Assembly (NCBI GenBank): GCA_037179515.1
Contig: JAXCGZ010017009.1
Span: forward strand, 62,001-126,000
Source: Halocaridina rubra
Lineage: Eukaryota > Arthropoda > Malacostraca > Decapoda > Atyidae
Direction of reading: 5' to 3'
Length of the DNA: 64,000 bases
The notes under the pieces are model-generated. The model was not told where the DNA came from. It ran no database searches and was given only the letters and a program-made list of their open reading frames with translations. Shown here piece after piece: positions 15,015 to 26,441 of this stretch (positions within the stretch are counted from its first letter, which is position 1; each line of letters starts with the position of its first letter). The translations under genes and the position numbers were made by a program.

Positions 15015-17837
15015 TTAGTGATACTTATCGTACCTGTCCTTAAAACTATGGATTGAGATAGCATTAACTACCTCCTCGCTTAGCGAATTCCAATTATCAA
15101 CTACTCTTACACTGAAAAACTATTTCCTTACATCCTGCAAAGAAGTTTTCTTACGAAGCTTCAAACTATGACCTCTAGTTCTAGAGCCAGCCATATCGAA
15201 ATATCGATCCCTATCCACTCTATCATAACCATGAAGGAATTTAAAGACTGTCACCATATCCCCCCTTACTCTTCTAGCTTCGAGTGATGGCAAGTCTAAT
15301 TCCCTCAGCCTCTCATCATAACCGAGATTGCGTATTTCTGGCACCAGTTTCGTGGCATGTCTTTGAACTTTTTCAAGCTTAGCTATGTGCTTTTTCAAGT
15401 GCGGATTCCAAAAGGGGGCTGCATATTCGAGTTTTGGCCTCACATAGGTTACATAAATATTTCTGAACATTTCCTTGTCCATGTGCCTGAAGGCTACCCT
15501 TACATTTGATAAGAATGCATATGCTGCCCTTACTACGCCATTTATATGTATTTCTGGAGACAAATCTGCCAGTATGTTTACTCCTAGATCTCTCTCATTT
15601 TCTGTCTCTTGAAGTTGTACTCCAGCCACCGAGTAGTCAAGCTTGGGCCTTCTTGCACTTGTACCCATTCTCATTACCTTACATTTTGAGGTATTGAATT
15701 TCATTAGCCACTTTTCTGACCACTCATGCAGATTATTTAGATCCTCCTGAAGTTCTCTACCATTGTTCTAGTTTTTTACTTTCTTCACAATCTTTGCATC
15801 ATCTGCAAACATATTCATGAATGAATTTACAGACTCTGGTAGGTCATTTACATATACAAGGAACAAAAGTGGCCCTAAAACTGAACCCTGTGGAACTCCA
15901 CTACTAACTCTTCTCCATTCAGACACTGAGTGTCTTACTCTAACCCTCTGTTCCCTTCCTTCTAAGTAAGTTTTTATCCATTCCAAAACATTTCCACCTA
16001 TTCTAGCCATTGAGTGCAGCTTCCTAATAAGTCTCCCATGTGGAACAGTGTCAAACGCTTTCTGGAAGTCTAGGAATATGCAATCTGCCCAGCCCTCTCT
16101 TTCCTGTAAGATTTGGCTTACCTCATCATAAAATTCTAATAAGTTTGTTACTGTTGATCTACCTTCTCTGAAGCCATGTTGCCTCACTGACAAAAAGTTG
16201 AAGGATTCCAAGTGAAGAGAGATATGTTTCCTTAGTAGTTTCTCCATAACTTTGCAAACTATGCTGGTCAAGGAAACTGGTCTATAGTTCAGAGCCGTAT
16301 CCCTCCTTCCCTTTTTGAAGATAGGTATCACATTTGCTTGTTTCCAGCATCTTGGAATCTCCCCCGACTCCAGTGACTCCTTAAATATGATACTTAGTGC
16401 CACTGATATTGTGTTTGCGCATTTTTTAAGCATATGAGGGGATATGTCATCAGGACCTGTAGCTTTATGAACATCTAAATCCATCAGCGCTTTGCATACC
16501 TCTGTGGCTGTAAGGTTGATGTTCTCTAATACCGGCCCTTGAGCTTCTATCACTGCAATCTGAGGGGGTGGGGTATTTTCTACTGTAAATACTGACTGAA
16601 ACTCCTTGTTCAATTCTTTGCAGATCTCTTCGTCCGTCTCAGTGATGCTTCCATCCGCTCTCTTTAGCCTTAAAACCTGTTCTTTTACCTTCAGTTTTCC
16701 TCTGATAAAGCTGTGGAAAAGCTTGGGATTTTCTTTAGCCTTCCTGGTGATGTCCCTCTCATAATCTCTCTCTGCCTCTCTCCTTTTACTTAGGTAGTCA
16801 TTTCTTGCTCTTTTGTAGGTTTGCCAGGCATTTATGTTTTTACTCCTCCTATACCTTTTCCAGCATTTGTCTCTCCACTCCTTAGCTCTTTTACACCCAT
16901 TATCGAACCATTTCTCTCTGACATGAATTACACCTACTTTGGTGACAGGTATGCAGCAATCTACTATCTTCCCATATTTCTCACAAAAGATGTCATACAT
17001 TTCTTGTACAGATTTGTTGTAAAATAAGGTTCTCCAGTCAATAACTGCAAAAAGCTCATTCATTTTGATGTAATCTCCTTTCGGATAGTTCCTTCTCATG
17101 TCCTCAGTGCCTCTACTCTCAGGAAGAATATCTTCAATGATATACTCCATCAACAACACACAGTGGTCACTCTTTCCAATTGGTGGTTCATACTCAATAT
17201 TTTCAATATCCAACACATTATCTGTGAACACTAGATCAAGTAGTGATGGCTCATCCCCACCCCTGGCTCTTGTTGGTTCCATTACATGTTGGTGTAGGAA
17301 ATTCCCTTGTACGCAATCTAGGAATCTTGCCCCGAATGAGTCCTCACCACTGTGTGGGTCAAGATTTATCCAATCTATCTCTTTATGATTAAAGTCTCCC
17401 ATAATCAAAATCCTACATTTTTTCTCCCGTGCCATGTTAACAACTGAGTTTATGACTTCAATAGTACCTATATGACTTTCCTCATAAATTTCAAGCCTAT
17501 TTTGGTTCCTTGGTGGGTTGTATACAACAGTTATTATAATGCTCTCTGACCCAGTATTTATGCGAGCAACAAGAAATTCCCTGAACTCACGTTCTATAGC
17601 CAAGTTTATTTCTTCAACTTGAATCCTCTCACTTATGAGCAGTGCTATCCCTCCACCAGTCCTCTCAGATCTTTCAACCCTTAGTATTCTGAAGCCCTTA
17701 GGAAAAACTGTGACACTGTTTATGTCCTCACTCAACTTAGTCTCTGTAATTGCTACTATATCTGCCTTACTGTTGTGAATCCTATCTTTTAATTCTACTG
17801 CCTTACCAGCTAATCCATCAGCATTTGTGTATAACAA
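15015..17837 (-). pseudogene. CR1 ORF2: APE endonuclease + reverse transcriptase, 940 codons with two stops
   Basis: Order from the N-terminus: endonuclease (about residues 1-235) with TNADGL, catalytic ITETKL, GDFNHKEIDW and GKSDHCVLL; a linker; RT (about 440-740) with [42 protein letters not shown] and FADDAK; then the C-terminal domain with RPKLEYAAPFWNPH. Two nonsense codons interrupt it: TAG at 15768-15770 (GAG in sister copies) just after [13 protein letters not shown], and TAG at 15120-15122 (TAC in most copies). The first codon shown is TTG at 17835-17837, two bases after the ORF1 stop. No ATG is close, so the true start is unclear; the frame also extends upstream over the end of ORF1. 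Confidence 0.93.
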
Positions 17838-17839
17838 TC

Positions 17840-18919
17840 TTAATGAGGCCCCATCCCCTGATCTTCTGTCATTATCTTCTTTATCTCCCCTTTGTCTGGA
17901 AGTATTCTGTAACGAAAATTTTTCTTCTTTTCTTCATTTCTCTCATCATTTAACCTTCTTGCCTCTTGCAACAAGTTTTTGATCTTTCCCATCTCTTCCT
18001 GTGTTCTGTATCGTCTAATGAACACTTCTTTGCATTCTTGAAGGTCTTTTAGACTTTTTTTTCGCAACAATATTTCCCTACATGTTTCCCCTCTCTCAAA
18101 GGTTACTTTTGTTGGTCTCGGCTTTCCTTCCCTCGAATACTTACCTAGTTGGTGTATGTTTACAATATCCTCAGGACCACATACTACTCCAAGCTTTCTT
18201 ATCAGGTCTACAACCTTAGCTTTATTTTCTTCAAGTCTCCCCTGCCATGTTGGCTCCTGGGATTCACTTATGCCTGAGATTACCACTGTCTTCTCCTTAT
18301 CAAGTGCCTGTCTGATGAGTGGGTTTGCCCTTTCCATCACAACGTCTTTCATTTTTTCGATTACTGTCTCTTTATAGTCAACTGTTTGTATGTTTTCCAG
18401 TGCCACCACCTTTACAGCCTCTTTTACTGCCACATTCCCCTTTAGTGCATCAGCAAAGGACGTTTTCATGGCATCATTTTCCATATTCAGCTCCTGGAAC
18501 TCTTTTCTGAACTGTTCAATGTTTTCCTTAATCTGGACATTCCAAGCAGCAATCTCGTCTCTCTCAGAAGAGAGCAGTGAACTAACATCTAATTCCTTTA
18601 GGTTGTCATTCAGCTGTTTGTTTTTATCTTCTTGTTTAGAAATTCTAGATTCTAGTTGACTCTTTTCCCCTTCCAGCTTCTTTATTCTTTTTTCTAGTTC
18701 CTTTCTCTCCTGCCCTTGTGCTTTATTTGCTTCCTCCAAAGATCTTATTTGTTCTCTGAGTGTTTCATTCTCTTTCATTTCTCCATCCATATTCCGAATT
18801 TTATCATCAAGGCTTACAACCATTTCCTCTAACTTCTTGATTCTCTGTTTAAGTCCCCTGATGACTACCCCCTCTCCCGACCCATGGGTGGGAGAGGTTT
18901 GGGACAGAGATGGCCTCAT
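17840..18919 (-). CDS. CR1 ORF1 protein (coiled coil + nucleic-acid-binding domain), 359 aa
   Basis: Intact frame from ATG at 18917-18919 to TAA at 17840-17842. Residues about 20-115 are a charged coiled coil (repeated LE, LR and EE heptads such as RIKKLEEMVVSLDDKIRNM), expected to trimerise. Residues about 200-330 look like the RRM-type domain of LINE ORF1 proteins: VVISGISES, LIRKLGVV, IHQLGKYS, PRPTKVTF and VFIRRYRTQEEM. In L1-type elements this protein coats the element RNA and acts as a nucleic-acid chaperone; the role here is by analogy. It is followed directly by ORF2 in another frame. A decayed paralogue lies at 49583-50658 and a very decayed one at 27900-28950 (-). Confidence 0.88.
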   Translation of the reverse strand: MRPSLSQTSPTHGSGEGVVIRGLKQRIKKLEEMVVSLDDKIRNMDGEMKENETLREQIRSLEEANKAQGQERKELEKRIKKLEGEKSQLESRISKQEDKNKQLNDNLKELDVSSLLSSERDEIAAWNVQIKENIEQFRKEFQELNMENDAMKTSFADALKGNVAVKEAVKVVALENIQTVDYKETVIEKMKDVVMERANPLIRQALDKEKTVVISGISESQEPTWQGRLEENKAKVVDLIRKLGVVCGPEDIVNIHQLGKYSREGKPRPTKVTFERGETCREILLRKKSLKDLQECKEVFIRRYRTQEEMGKIKNLLQEARRLNDERNEEKKKNFRYRILPDKGEIKKIMTEDQGMGPH

Positions 18920-18936
18920 TTTTATGTTCTCCCTCT

Positions 18937-18937
<1 letters not shown>

Positions 18938-18973
<36 letters not shown>
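18938..18973. repeat. Homopolymer A (T-run in the CR1 5'UTR)
   Basis: About 36 A on this strand, a T-run just upstream of the ORF1 start in element sense. The sister copy at 49520 has a shorter interrupted pyrimidine tract at the same place, so the run has expanded here. Confidence 0.95.
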
Positions 18974-18975
<2 letters not shown>

Positions 18976-19428
18976 TTTAATTGAGCTTCACACAGAATTT
19001 TTATATCTCCATATAAGTGCTATTTAGTGACTCAGTTTGTCTCTTTTCTGGTAACACACATCTTAACTTAAAAACTTGACCATGGTAATTTAAGTATAAA
19101 AAGAAAAAGAAAAACAAAGTCAAACCTGAAGGAAAATTCGAATTTGTGTTTGAGGTGGCACCCACCTGTTTCTGCTATATATTCTTCCTAACTGATAAAC
19201 TGACTTGCTAACCAAGATATGTTATCACGGGATTAGACTTTACATTTAACTCAATATATATACAATATAAAAAAAATAGTAAAGGAGAAAGCTAAAAGAA
19301 AAGCAAAAAAATGAAGAAAATAAGACTGCTGTACTACTTGGCAACTTAACTCAGTACTGTTGACAGGTGGATATTTGGTATTTTTTTTTCTTTTATTATT
19401 CAATTATTTCGTGTATCAAACTAACTAA
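18974..19428 (-). promoter_or_regulatory. CR1 5'UTR, presumed internal promoter region
   Basis: This about 450-bp AT-rich stretch matches 49070-49520 on the other strand (shared blocks include ACCTGTCAACAGTACTGAG, TTGGCAACTTAACTC and GATATGTTATCAC), and part of it recurs at 55057-55146. Conservation in otherwise non-coding DNA marks it as the element's 5'UTR. LINEs carry their promoter here; promoter activity is inferred, not seen. Confidence 0.65.
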
Positions 19429-19917
19429 CTAGTTAATATAAATGGGAAGGATACTGATTTTAACAATATATAGAACCACAGGATCAGGTAAACGGCTTAA
19501 GAGCTTTCCCCAGTTTACACAAAAAATTAGGCAATGTGATGTGATGGCTCCACCTCTGGCAACTCTTCTAGATTTCCCTCAAGGCAGAACTGGACGGCAG
19601 CTTCTCTCTCTCCTCACGAAAATGTTCTCAATTTTTTTTCCTTTAATATGAACAGTCTCGTCTTACAACAAATATAAGTTTTGTACTCACAATACTCTGC
19701 AGGATTTCAGATTTAGGGAAATTATGGTAAAGTTTTCCACTAAGCACTTAGTCACTCGAAACAATTAAAAATTTAAGAGGAGCATTTCCGTGTGTCAGCC
19801 AACACTTTTGGGTTAGGGAAATGGTGAAGTTTTAATGTCGGTGCAGTGACTGCTTCTTCCCATCCACCTCCAGACTCTGGAACTCTTCCCACTTCTGTCT
19901 TTCCTAATTCTTATAAC
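19429..19917. other. Spacer, nothing recognised
   Basis: About 490 bp between CR1 copy D and the hAT element. It contains a few short open frames and pyrimidine-rich stretches but no motif or repeat that I can assign. Confidence 0.5.
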
Positions 19918-21690
19918 TAGAGACCGGAACTTTAGGCAAAATGCCATAAATGCCTATTTTAGCCTATTTGAGCATGTTTCCATTTAAAATGCCTATTCAA
20001 AGAATATTTGCTTACACTGCCTATTTCTGGGCACTCCTACATTTCCACATGTAGTTCAGGAGTACACTTATAAATGAGCGTCAGTAATAATGCCTAAAAT
20101 TTCTGCCACACCTAAGAAACTTAACGATTGGATCAAGGAGTTTGGAAATAATATGTTTACTTCTGATGGTTCTGTGTTGTCTTACAAATTATGTGAAAAA
20201 GCTGTTAATTCGGAAAAAACGTCATTTTGTTATCCAACATATACAGACATCTAAGCACAAAAGTGCTAAAGACAAAAGTAAATGTAAACAAACAGCCATA
20301 TTTACTGACAAATTTTGTTGCCGGATCCAGTTGAAAGTCACAATTTTCAATGGATATGTGCAAAGCCTTTATTAATACAGAGATTCCTTTGTGGAAATTA
20401 TTAAATCAGATTTCTAAAAGAAGTACACAAAAGAAAATATCCCAAGTGAATCTTCATTGCACAAAACTTATGTAGAAGACATTTACATGATAGTTATGCA
20501 AAATATTCGAGACAAAGTAAAAGAAAGAAAATCTGGATATCAATTGATGAGGCGGCTGATGCTGTTGGAAGATACGTTGCAAGTGTGATAACAGGACAAT
20601 GGAAGTCAACCAGCCATCAAAAGTTTTCTTATTGACATCAGAAGTACTTCACAGAGTCTCTTTCGTTACTTTGGCCAGAAGGAGTAAATCACAATAAGGT
20701 TATACTATTTGCGACCAAAGCTGCTCCCTACGTGAAAAAGGCAGCAGGAGATATAAAGTGCTGTTTCCTGATATGTTGTATATTACGTGTTTGACGCATG
20801 CACTCCATTGAGTTTGTGAAGAGATACGTAAATGGTTCCCTGCTGTAGAGCAAATGATTTCTACTGGAAAGAAGATTTTTCTCAAAGCTCCGTCAAAAGT
20901 TCAAATCTTCAAGGAAATGGCTCCAGAACTTTTGCTGCCTCCACAACCAGTACTGACAAGATGGGGAACTTGGGTATCAGCAGCTCTATATTACTGTAAC
21001 AATTTAAAGTAGTTAAAGACATTGTTGATAGTTTAGATGAGGAGGGTGCATCATTTATTCAAATTGTAAAATCTCTCATGCAAAAATAGTCTATGCAAAA
21101 TTATCTCTCATTCATTACTGCTGCTTTTTCAAGTATACCAAAAGTGATAGTTGCATTAGAACAACAAAATTTGACTTTGGTAAATGCTTTGCAGCTATTT
21201 ATGGAAATAACTGAGGAAATTGATCAATCCCCAGGTGATAATGGGAAGTTGGTTAAACAAAAGTGTTCAAAAGTAATGTCTGCCAATGCAGATATAGATA
21301 AAATAAGAAATATAGCAAATATTTTTGAGGGTAAGAGAGATGCAGATGTAGTGGATATGAGTCCTGATATTGTTGCATGTTTTCAGTATGCACCAACTAC
21401 TTCAGTGGGTGTTGAGAGATCATTCTCCTTACTTGAGCACTTCCTCAGTGATCGGAGACATAACCTGTCACTTGACAATCTAAAAAAGATACTCGTACTG
21501 TGCAATTCAGAGTAATTTTGATGTTCTGGTATTGTTCCATGTTTGTTTGATTTTTTATTTTTTATTTTTAAACCAATAACTAGTGCTAAGGTCTCTGTAT
21601 ACCACCAAATTTGAGCCTGAAAATAAATGCATATTTTTGCTTATTTTGCATTTTATTGCGACTTTTTGCTTGCCTATTTTATTATTTCTT
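19918..21690 (+). mobile_element. Decayed hAT-type DNA transposon
   Basis: Contains remnants of a hAT transposase in order (20090-21515). The left end carries repeated ATGCCTATTTTAGCC-like sub-terminal motifs after TAGAGACCGGAAC, and the right side has related GCCTATTTTA motifs near 21670. AGAGACC at 19919 and GGTCTCT at 21590 are inverted and could be remnants of terminal inverted repeats. A target duplication was not identified, so the limits are approximate. Confidence 0.65.
20090..21515 (+). pseudogene. hAT transposase, multiply frameshifted
   Basis: It starts at ATG 20090 with PKISATPKKLNDWIKEFG, then a degenerate BED-type finger (one Cys replaced by Tyr; HIQTSKH supplies the His pair) with a one-base insertion near 20219. 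Middle: YITCLTHALH near 20773, then KKIFLKAPSKVQIFKEMAPE and LPPQPVLTRWGTWVSAALYY (about 20870-20992). The end is the hAT dimerisation domain in the 140-codon open frame 21093-21515: FQYAPTTSVGVERSFSLLEH and DNLKKILVL. The enzyme would cut and paste the element; at least four frameshifts or stops make it inactive. Confidence 0.8.
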
Positions 21691-21887
21691 TTAGTACCTA
21701 ATTTCCAGTCATTACTTTTAAACTATCTTCCTTCAAATCACGGATCTATCGTCATATCAGGACCTAATCCTGCCATATCTCTAGGTCTTCAGTCCTTCGA
21801 CTATTCTTTCAGCCTAACCTTTTCCCATTGTGTATCATTACCTCATCTCTGCCTTGTCCTTAACATTTTACTTTTTCTTCGTCTTAA

Positions 21888-21958
21888 TGTTTTCTTCATA
21901 CCAAGGCCTTTATTGATGAGGGCAATTTTCTTGCCTGTCCCACTCATGAAAAAAAAAT
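21888..21958 (+). repeat. Short A-tailed repeat, copy 1
   Basis: GTTTTCTTC, then TTGATGAGGGCA, CTGTCCCA and a terminal A9 run. The same order of blocks occurs at 60853-60940, also ending in A9. This looks like the 3' end of a small retroposed element; its full form is not in the window. Confidence 0.5.
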
Positions 21959-21970
21959 TAATGTGCCCAT

Positions 21971-22240
21971 TTTAGTCTGTTAAGGCAAGGGTTGGCCAGG
22001 CACATAATCATGTATGCTAATTGTTGGTTCGTAAAGGCCACCAGCTCCAAGGGTATAAGGGGAAACTGCAGATATTGGAGTGCCAAACATTCACTTAAGT
22101 ATGCCGTATTTAGTCTGTTAAGGCTAAGGATGGCAAAACACCCTAAATAGTATGTCGTTTATTGGTTCGTTAAGGCCACCAACTCCAGGGAGTTACCACT
22201 GTAAGGTCTGACAACCTTTTTAATCTTTTTTTTTTTAGTT
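21971..22240 (+). repeat. Two-copy imperfect tandem repeat, period about 138 bp
   Basis: TTTAGTCTGTTAAGGC at 21971 recurs at 22109, and TTGGTTCGTAAAGGCCACCA recurs near 22154 as TTGGTTCGTTAAGGCCACCA. The stretches between are more diverged. No coding frame. It may be a fragment of a satellite or of an unidentified element. Confidence 0.7.
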
Positions 22241-22997
22241 AAACCTAAGTAGGGTAATAAGAGTCTAATTATTCTCAAATAGGTTTATTGATACCCTACT
22301 AATGGTTCCTCTATAATTCCAACTGTTCCTGAGATGTAATGGTAATATATTTTATGATCATGCCTTATTTAAAATAATGTAACTACCTATACAAATAACA
22401 CAATTTATAACATGTGCATATCTCTAATATAAGGAATTAATATGAAAACTAATATGGTGATAAAATATACATGAAATTTCACAATTTAAATAAAATCAAT
22501 AAGATAAAGAATGTAGCACATTAAAACAGTATAAAACATTGGCACTGCTTATGACATTTGCAATGCTGACTAACATTACCGACAAATGGTAAACAGATGG
22601 TAGGCATGACTCTGAGTTCTTATGATAACTTCATGCTACAGCCTAAATAAAAACAAACTCAAAATTCATTATTAAATCATGCAATTATTAATATTAATTT
22701 TGATAAAACAGAAAACCTTTAACATCAACAATGTCTTTAAATTCAAGTAAACTCATAATCAGATTCAGCAAACTCATAATCAACATATAGCATCATTACA
22801 AAGTATTTGGCCACATTCATAACCACAATTACCATTAAAACTATGCATGCATTTAGCATATACTTGTTTGGTATTATGATGTATATATATTCAGGTTACT
22901 GGTTACTGGAAGACCCTAACCTGCAAAAGATATGGAATTAATATATTTATATATTATCCCACATCATCGCATCTTTATCTCCTTTATCTCTTTATCT
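22241..22997. other. AT-rich unique-looking DNA
   Basis: About 750 bp with no open frame above background and no similarity to other parts of the window that I can see. Confidence 0.5.
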
Positions 22998-23306
22998 CTT
23001 TAAATTCCTTCATGGTTATGATAGAGTGGATAGGGATCGATATTTTGATATGGCTGGCTCTAGAACTAGAGGTCATAGTTTGAAGCTTCGTAAGAAAACT
23101 TCTTTGCAGGATGTAAGGAAATAGTTTTTCAGTGTAAGAGTAGTTGATAATTGGAATTGGCTAAGCGAGGAGGTAGTTAATGCTATCTCAATCCATAGTT
23201 TTAAGGACAGGTATGATAAGTATCACTAAGTCTAAAATGGAACCGATCAGGAGACGGGAAGATACGAGCTTTGGGCTCTTTCCCGTAAACACAATTAGGT
23301 AATCAC
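22998..23306 (+). mobile_element. CR1-type LINE copy L, about 310 bp
   Basis: Extreme 5' truncation: only the last about 75 codons of ORF2, the 3'UTR and one tail unit (ACACAATTAGGTAATCAC). It carries TAG at 23122-23124, where most copies have a Tyr codon, the same nonsense change as copy D. Confidence 0.93.
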
Positions 23307-23357
23307 CAAGAGATAACACTACGGGTATATACATACATATACCTTGGCTGTTTCCTC

Positions 23358-23498
<141 letters not shown>

Positions 23499-23575
23499 AA
23501 AGTAACTTTTGCTTTGCGGTGGTTGTATTTTACTTCGTTCTTTAATACAAAATGGCTACCTTTCAGGGAGATTTA

Positions 23576-25110
23576 GGGTAATTACTTAATTGTGCTTTTG
23601 GGAAAAAAAAATCCTATTCTCGTAACTCCCCGCCTCTTGGTTAGTTTCATTCTTGTACTCAGTGATACTTATCATATTTGTCCTTAAAACTATGAATTGA
23701 GTTAGCATTAACTACCTCTTCGATTAGCGAAATCCAATCATCAGCTACACTAAAAAAGTGCTTCCTTACATCCTGCAAAAAGGATTTTTTTTTTTTTGCG
23801 AAACTTGAAGCTTGAAGCTTCAAACTTCAAACTATCGATATCAAAATAACGATCTCTATCAAGTATGTCAACACCATGAAGGAACTTAAAAATCATCATC
23901 TTATCCCCCCTCATTCTTCTAGCTTCAAATGATGGTAAGTTCAATTCCCTAAGCCTCTCCTCATAAATGGGATTGTGAATTTCTAGCACCAGTTTCATGG
24001 CATGTCTTTGCGATTTTTCCTGCTAATTTATGCGCTTTTTCTAGTGTGGTGTCTAAAAGGGGACAGCATATGCAAGCTTTGGCCTTACATAAATTACATA
24101 AATATTTCTGAACATTTCCTGGCCCATGTGTCTGAAGGCTAACTTACATATGCAAAGAAAGCATATGCTTGTCCTTACTATGTCATTAATATGCATTTCT
24201 GGAAACAAATCTGCTAGATCTTTCTCATTCTCCGTCTCTTAAAGATTTGCTACTGCTATTGAGTATCCAATCTTGGGCCTTCTTGCACTTGTACCCATTC
24301 TCATTACCTTACATTTTGAAGTATTGAATTTTATTAGCTATTTTTCTGACCACTCATGCAGACTGTTTAGTTTTTTCCTGAAATTCTCTAAAATTGTTTT
24401 TGTCTGTTACTTTCTTCACAATCATTGGATCTTCTACAAACATATTCAAGAATGAATTTACAGACTGATAGGTCATTTACATATACAAGGAATAAAAGTG
24501 GCCCTACAATTGAACCCTGTGGAGCCCCACTACTAACTCTTCTTCATTCAGACACTGAGTGTCTTACTTTAACCCTCTGTTCCTTCCCTCTAAGTAAGAT
24601 TTTATCCACTTCAAGTCATTTCCACACATTCTTGCCATTACTTACAGCTTCTGAATAAGTCTCCTGTTTGGGACTGTATCAAAAGCCTTCTGGCAATATA
24701 GGAATATGCAATCCACCCAGCTCTCTCTCTCTCTCCTGTAAAATTCGACTTACTTCATCATAAAATTCTAATTTGTTACTGTTGATCTGCCTTCTCTGAA
24801 CCCATGTTGTCTGACTGATAAAAAGTTGAGGGATTCCATGTGAAGAGAGATTTGTTTTTTTTTAGTGGCTTCTTCATTAATTTACAATCTATGCTGGTCA
24901 AGGAAACAGGTCTATTGTTTAGAGATGTATCCTCCTTCCCTTTTTGAAAATAGGTATCATGTTCGTTTGTTTCCAGCATCTTGGAATCTCCCCAGATTCC
25001 AGTGACTTTTCAAATATAATGCATAGCGCCTCAGATACTGATTTAACGCATTTCTTAAGCACGTAAAGGGATATATCATCAGGACCTTTAGCATTGCATC
25101 ATGGACATCT
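23576..25110 (-). mobile_element. CR1-type LINE copy I, old antisense 3' half
   Basis: Diverged CR1 sequence from the RT palm (near 25110 in this reversed copy) to the degenerate tail (TTACTTAATTGTGC) at 23576. Pieces of ORF2 remain readable (24776-24979, 23750-23998), with many indels such as an expanded A-run near 23789-23798. At 25110 it meets another CR1 piece of opposite orientation. Confidence 0.85.
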
Positions 25111-26035
25111 GAGATGGACGAAGAAATCTGCAAAGAATTGAACAAAGAGTTTCAGACAGTGTTTACAGCAGATATTACCCTACCCCCTCAAATTGCAGAG
25201 ATAGGGGCTCATGGGAATTTATTAGAGCACATCATCTTTTCAGCCACAGAGGAATGCAAAGCGCTAATGGAGTTAGATGCCATAAAGCAACAGGTCCTGA
25301 TGATATATCCCCATATGTACTTAAGAAATGCGCTAAATCAATATCGGTGGCACTATGTACCATATTTGAAAACTCGCTGGAATCTTGGGAAATTCCACGG
25401 TGCTGGAAACAAGCAAACATGGTACCAATCTTAAGAAATGGAAGGAGGGATATAGTTTTAAACAATAGACCTGTTTCCTTTACCAGTATATAGTTAGCAA
25501 AGTTATGGAGAATCTACTAAAAAAAATACATCTCTCTTCAATTGGAATCCTTCAACTTTTTATCAGTGAGATAACATGGCTTCAGAGAAGGTAAATCAAC
25601 AGTAATAAACTTATTAGAATTTTTAGATGAGGTAAGTTGGATCTTACAGAAGAAAGATGGCTGGGCAGATTGCATATTTCTAGATTTCCAGAAAACAGTC
25701 GATACGGTCTCTCATGGATAGCTTATAAAGAAGCTGCATGTAATGGCAAAGATAGGTGGAAATGTCCAGGAATGAATAAAACTTTCTTAGAAGGAAGGGA
25801 ATAGAGGGTTAGACTAATACACTCTGTGTCTGAATGGAGAAGGGTAGTGGGGTTCCACAGGGTTCAGGTTTGGGGCCAAATTTGTTCCTTGTAGATGTAT
25901 ATGACATACCAGAACCTGTAAATTCATTCATGAATATATTCGGAGTTGATGCAAAGATTGTGAAGAAAGTAAGAGATGAGAACAATGGTAGAGGACTTCT
26001 GGAAGCATGATTGGTCAGAAAGGTGGCTAATGAAA

Positions 26036-26037
<2 letters not shown>

Positions 26038-26126
<89 letters not shown>

Positions 26127-26127
26127 A
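26038..26127. repeat. (GA)n microsatellite
   Basis: GA array with one GGA interruption, lying within CR1 copy J. Confidence 0.97.
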
Positions 26128-26268
26128 ACTAAGGCTCCTGCCAACGGTTTCAGAGGTATGTGTGCGTGTTTAATACGCTCATTTTGTATACACTGCGAGA
26201 AGAGAAGGGGTTAGATGCTGACTGATGTGCTTTAGCAAGAATATTAGGTGGTGTTTTACCAATTTAGA

Positions 26269-26269
<1 letters not shown>

Positions 26270-26325
<56 letters not shown>

Positions 26326-26374
26326 GTCGTCGTTGTCGTCGTCATTATTATTATTATCGTCGTCGTTGTCGTCG

Positions 26375-26439
<65 letters not shown>

Positions 26440-26441
26440 TT
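26270..26441. repeat. (ATT)n microsatellite with two GTC-rich inserts
   Basis: Trinucleotide array in which the ATT run is interrupted twice by the same CGTCGTCGTTGTCGTCGTC block (about 26326 and 26358), spaced by a short ATT run. The repetition of the interruption shows duplication inside the array. Confidence 0.95.

Larger units (their letters stand above)
14924..19428 (-). mobile_element. CR1-type LINE copy D, nearly full length (about 4.5 kb)
   Basis: The most complete copy of the family. From right to left it has a 5'UTR (19428-18920), ORF1 (18919-17840), ORF2 (17837-15015), a short 3'UTR and two tail units ending at 14924. The 5' boundary is set by comparison with the + strand copy starting at about 49070: both share AGTTAGTTTGATACAC at the start and diverge outside. 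Only two nonsense changes separate it from a coding-intact element. No obvious target-site duplication is seen, as is common for CR1. Confidence 0.92.

Noticed and set aside
18156..18659. Plus-strand frames opposite CR1 ORF1
   Set aside because: Shadows of the intact minus-strand coiled-coil ORF1; the Phe/Ser-rich translation mirrors its Lys/Glu-rich codons.
21583..21975. A 130-codon hydrophobic frame that could be a membrane protein
   Set aside because: It covers the hAT right end, AT-rich spacer and a short repeat; the start is not ATG in a good context and no family is recognisable.
25080..25130. Twin-priming 5' inversion of a single CR1 copy
   Set aside because: The two inverted pieces overlap in element coordinates, whereas twin priming gives complementary, non-overlapping pieces.
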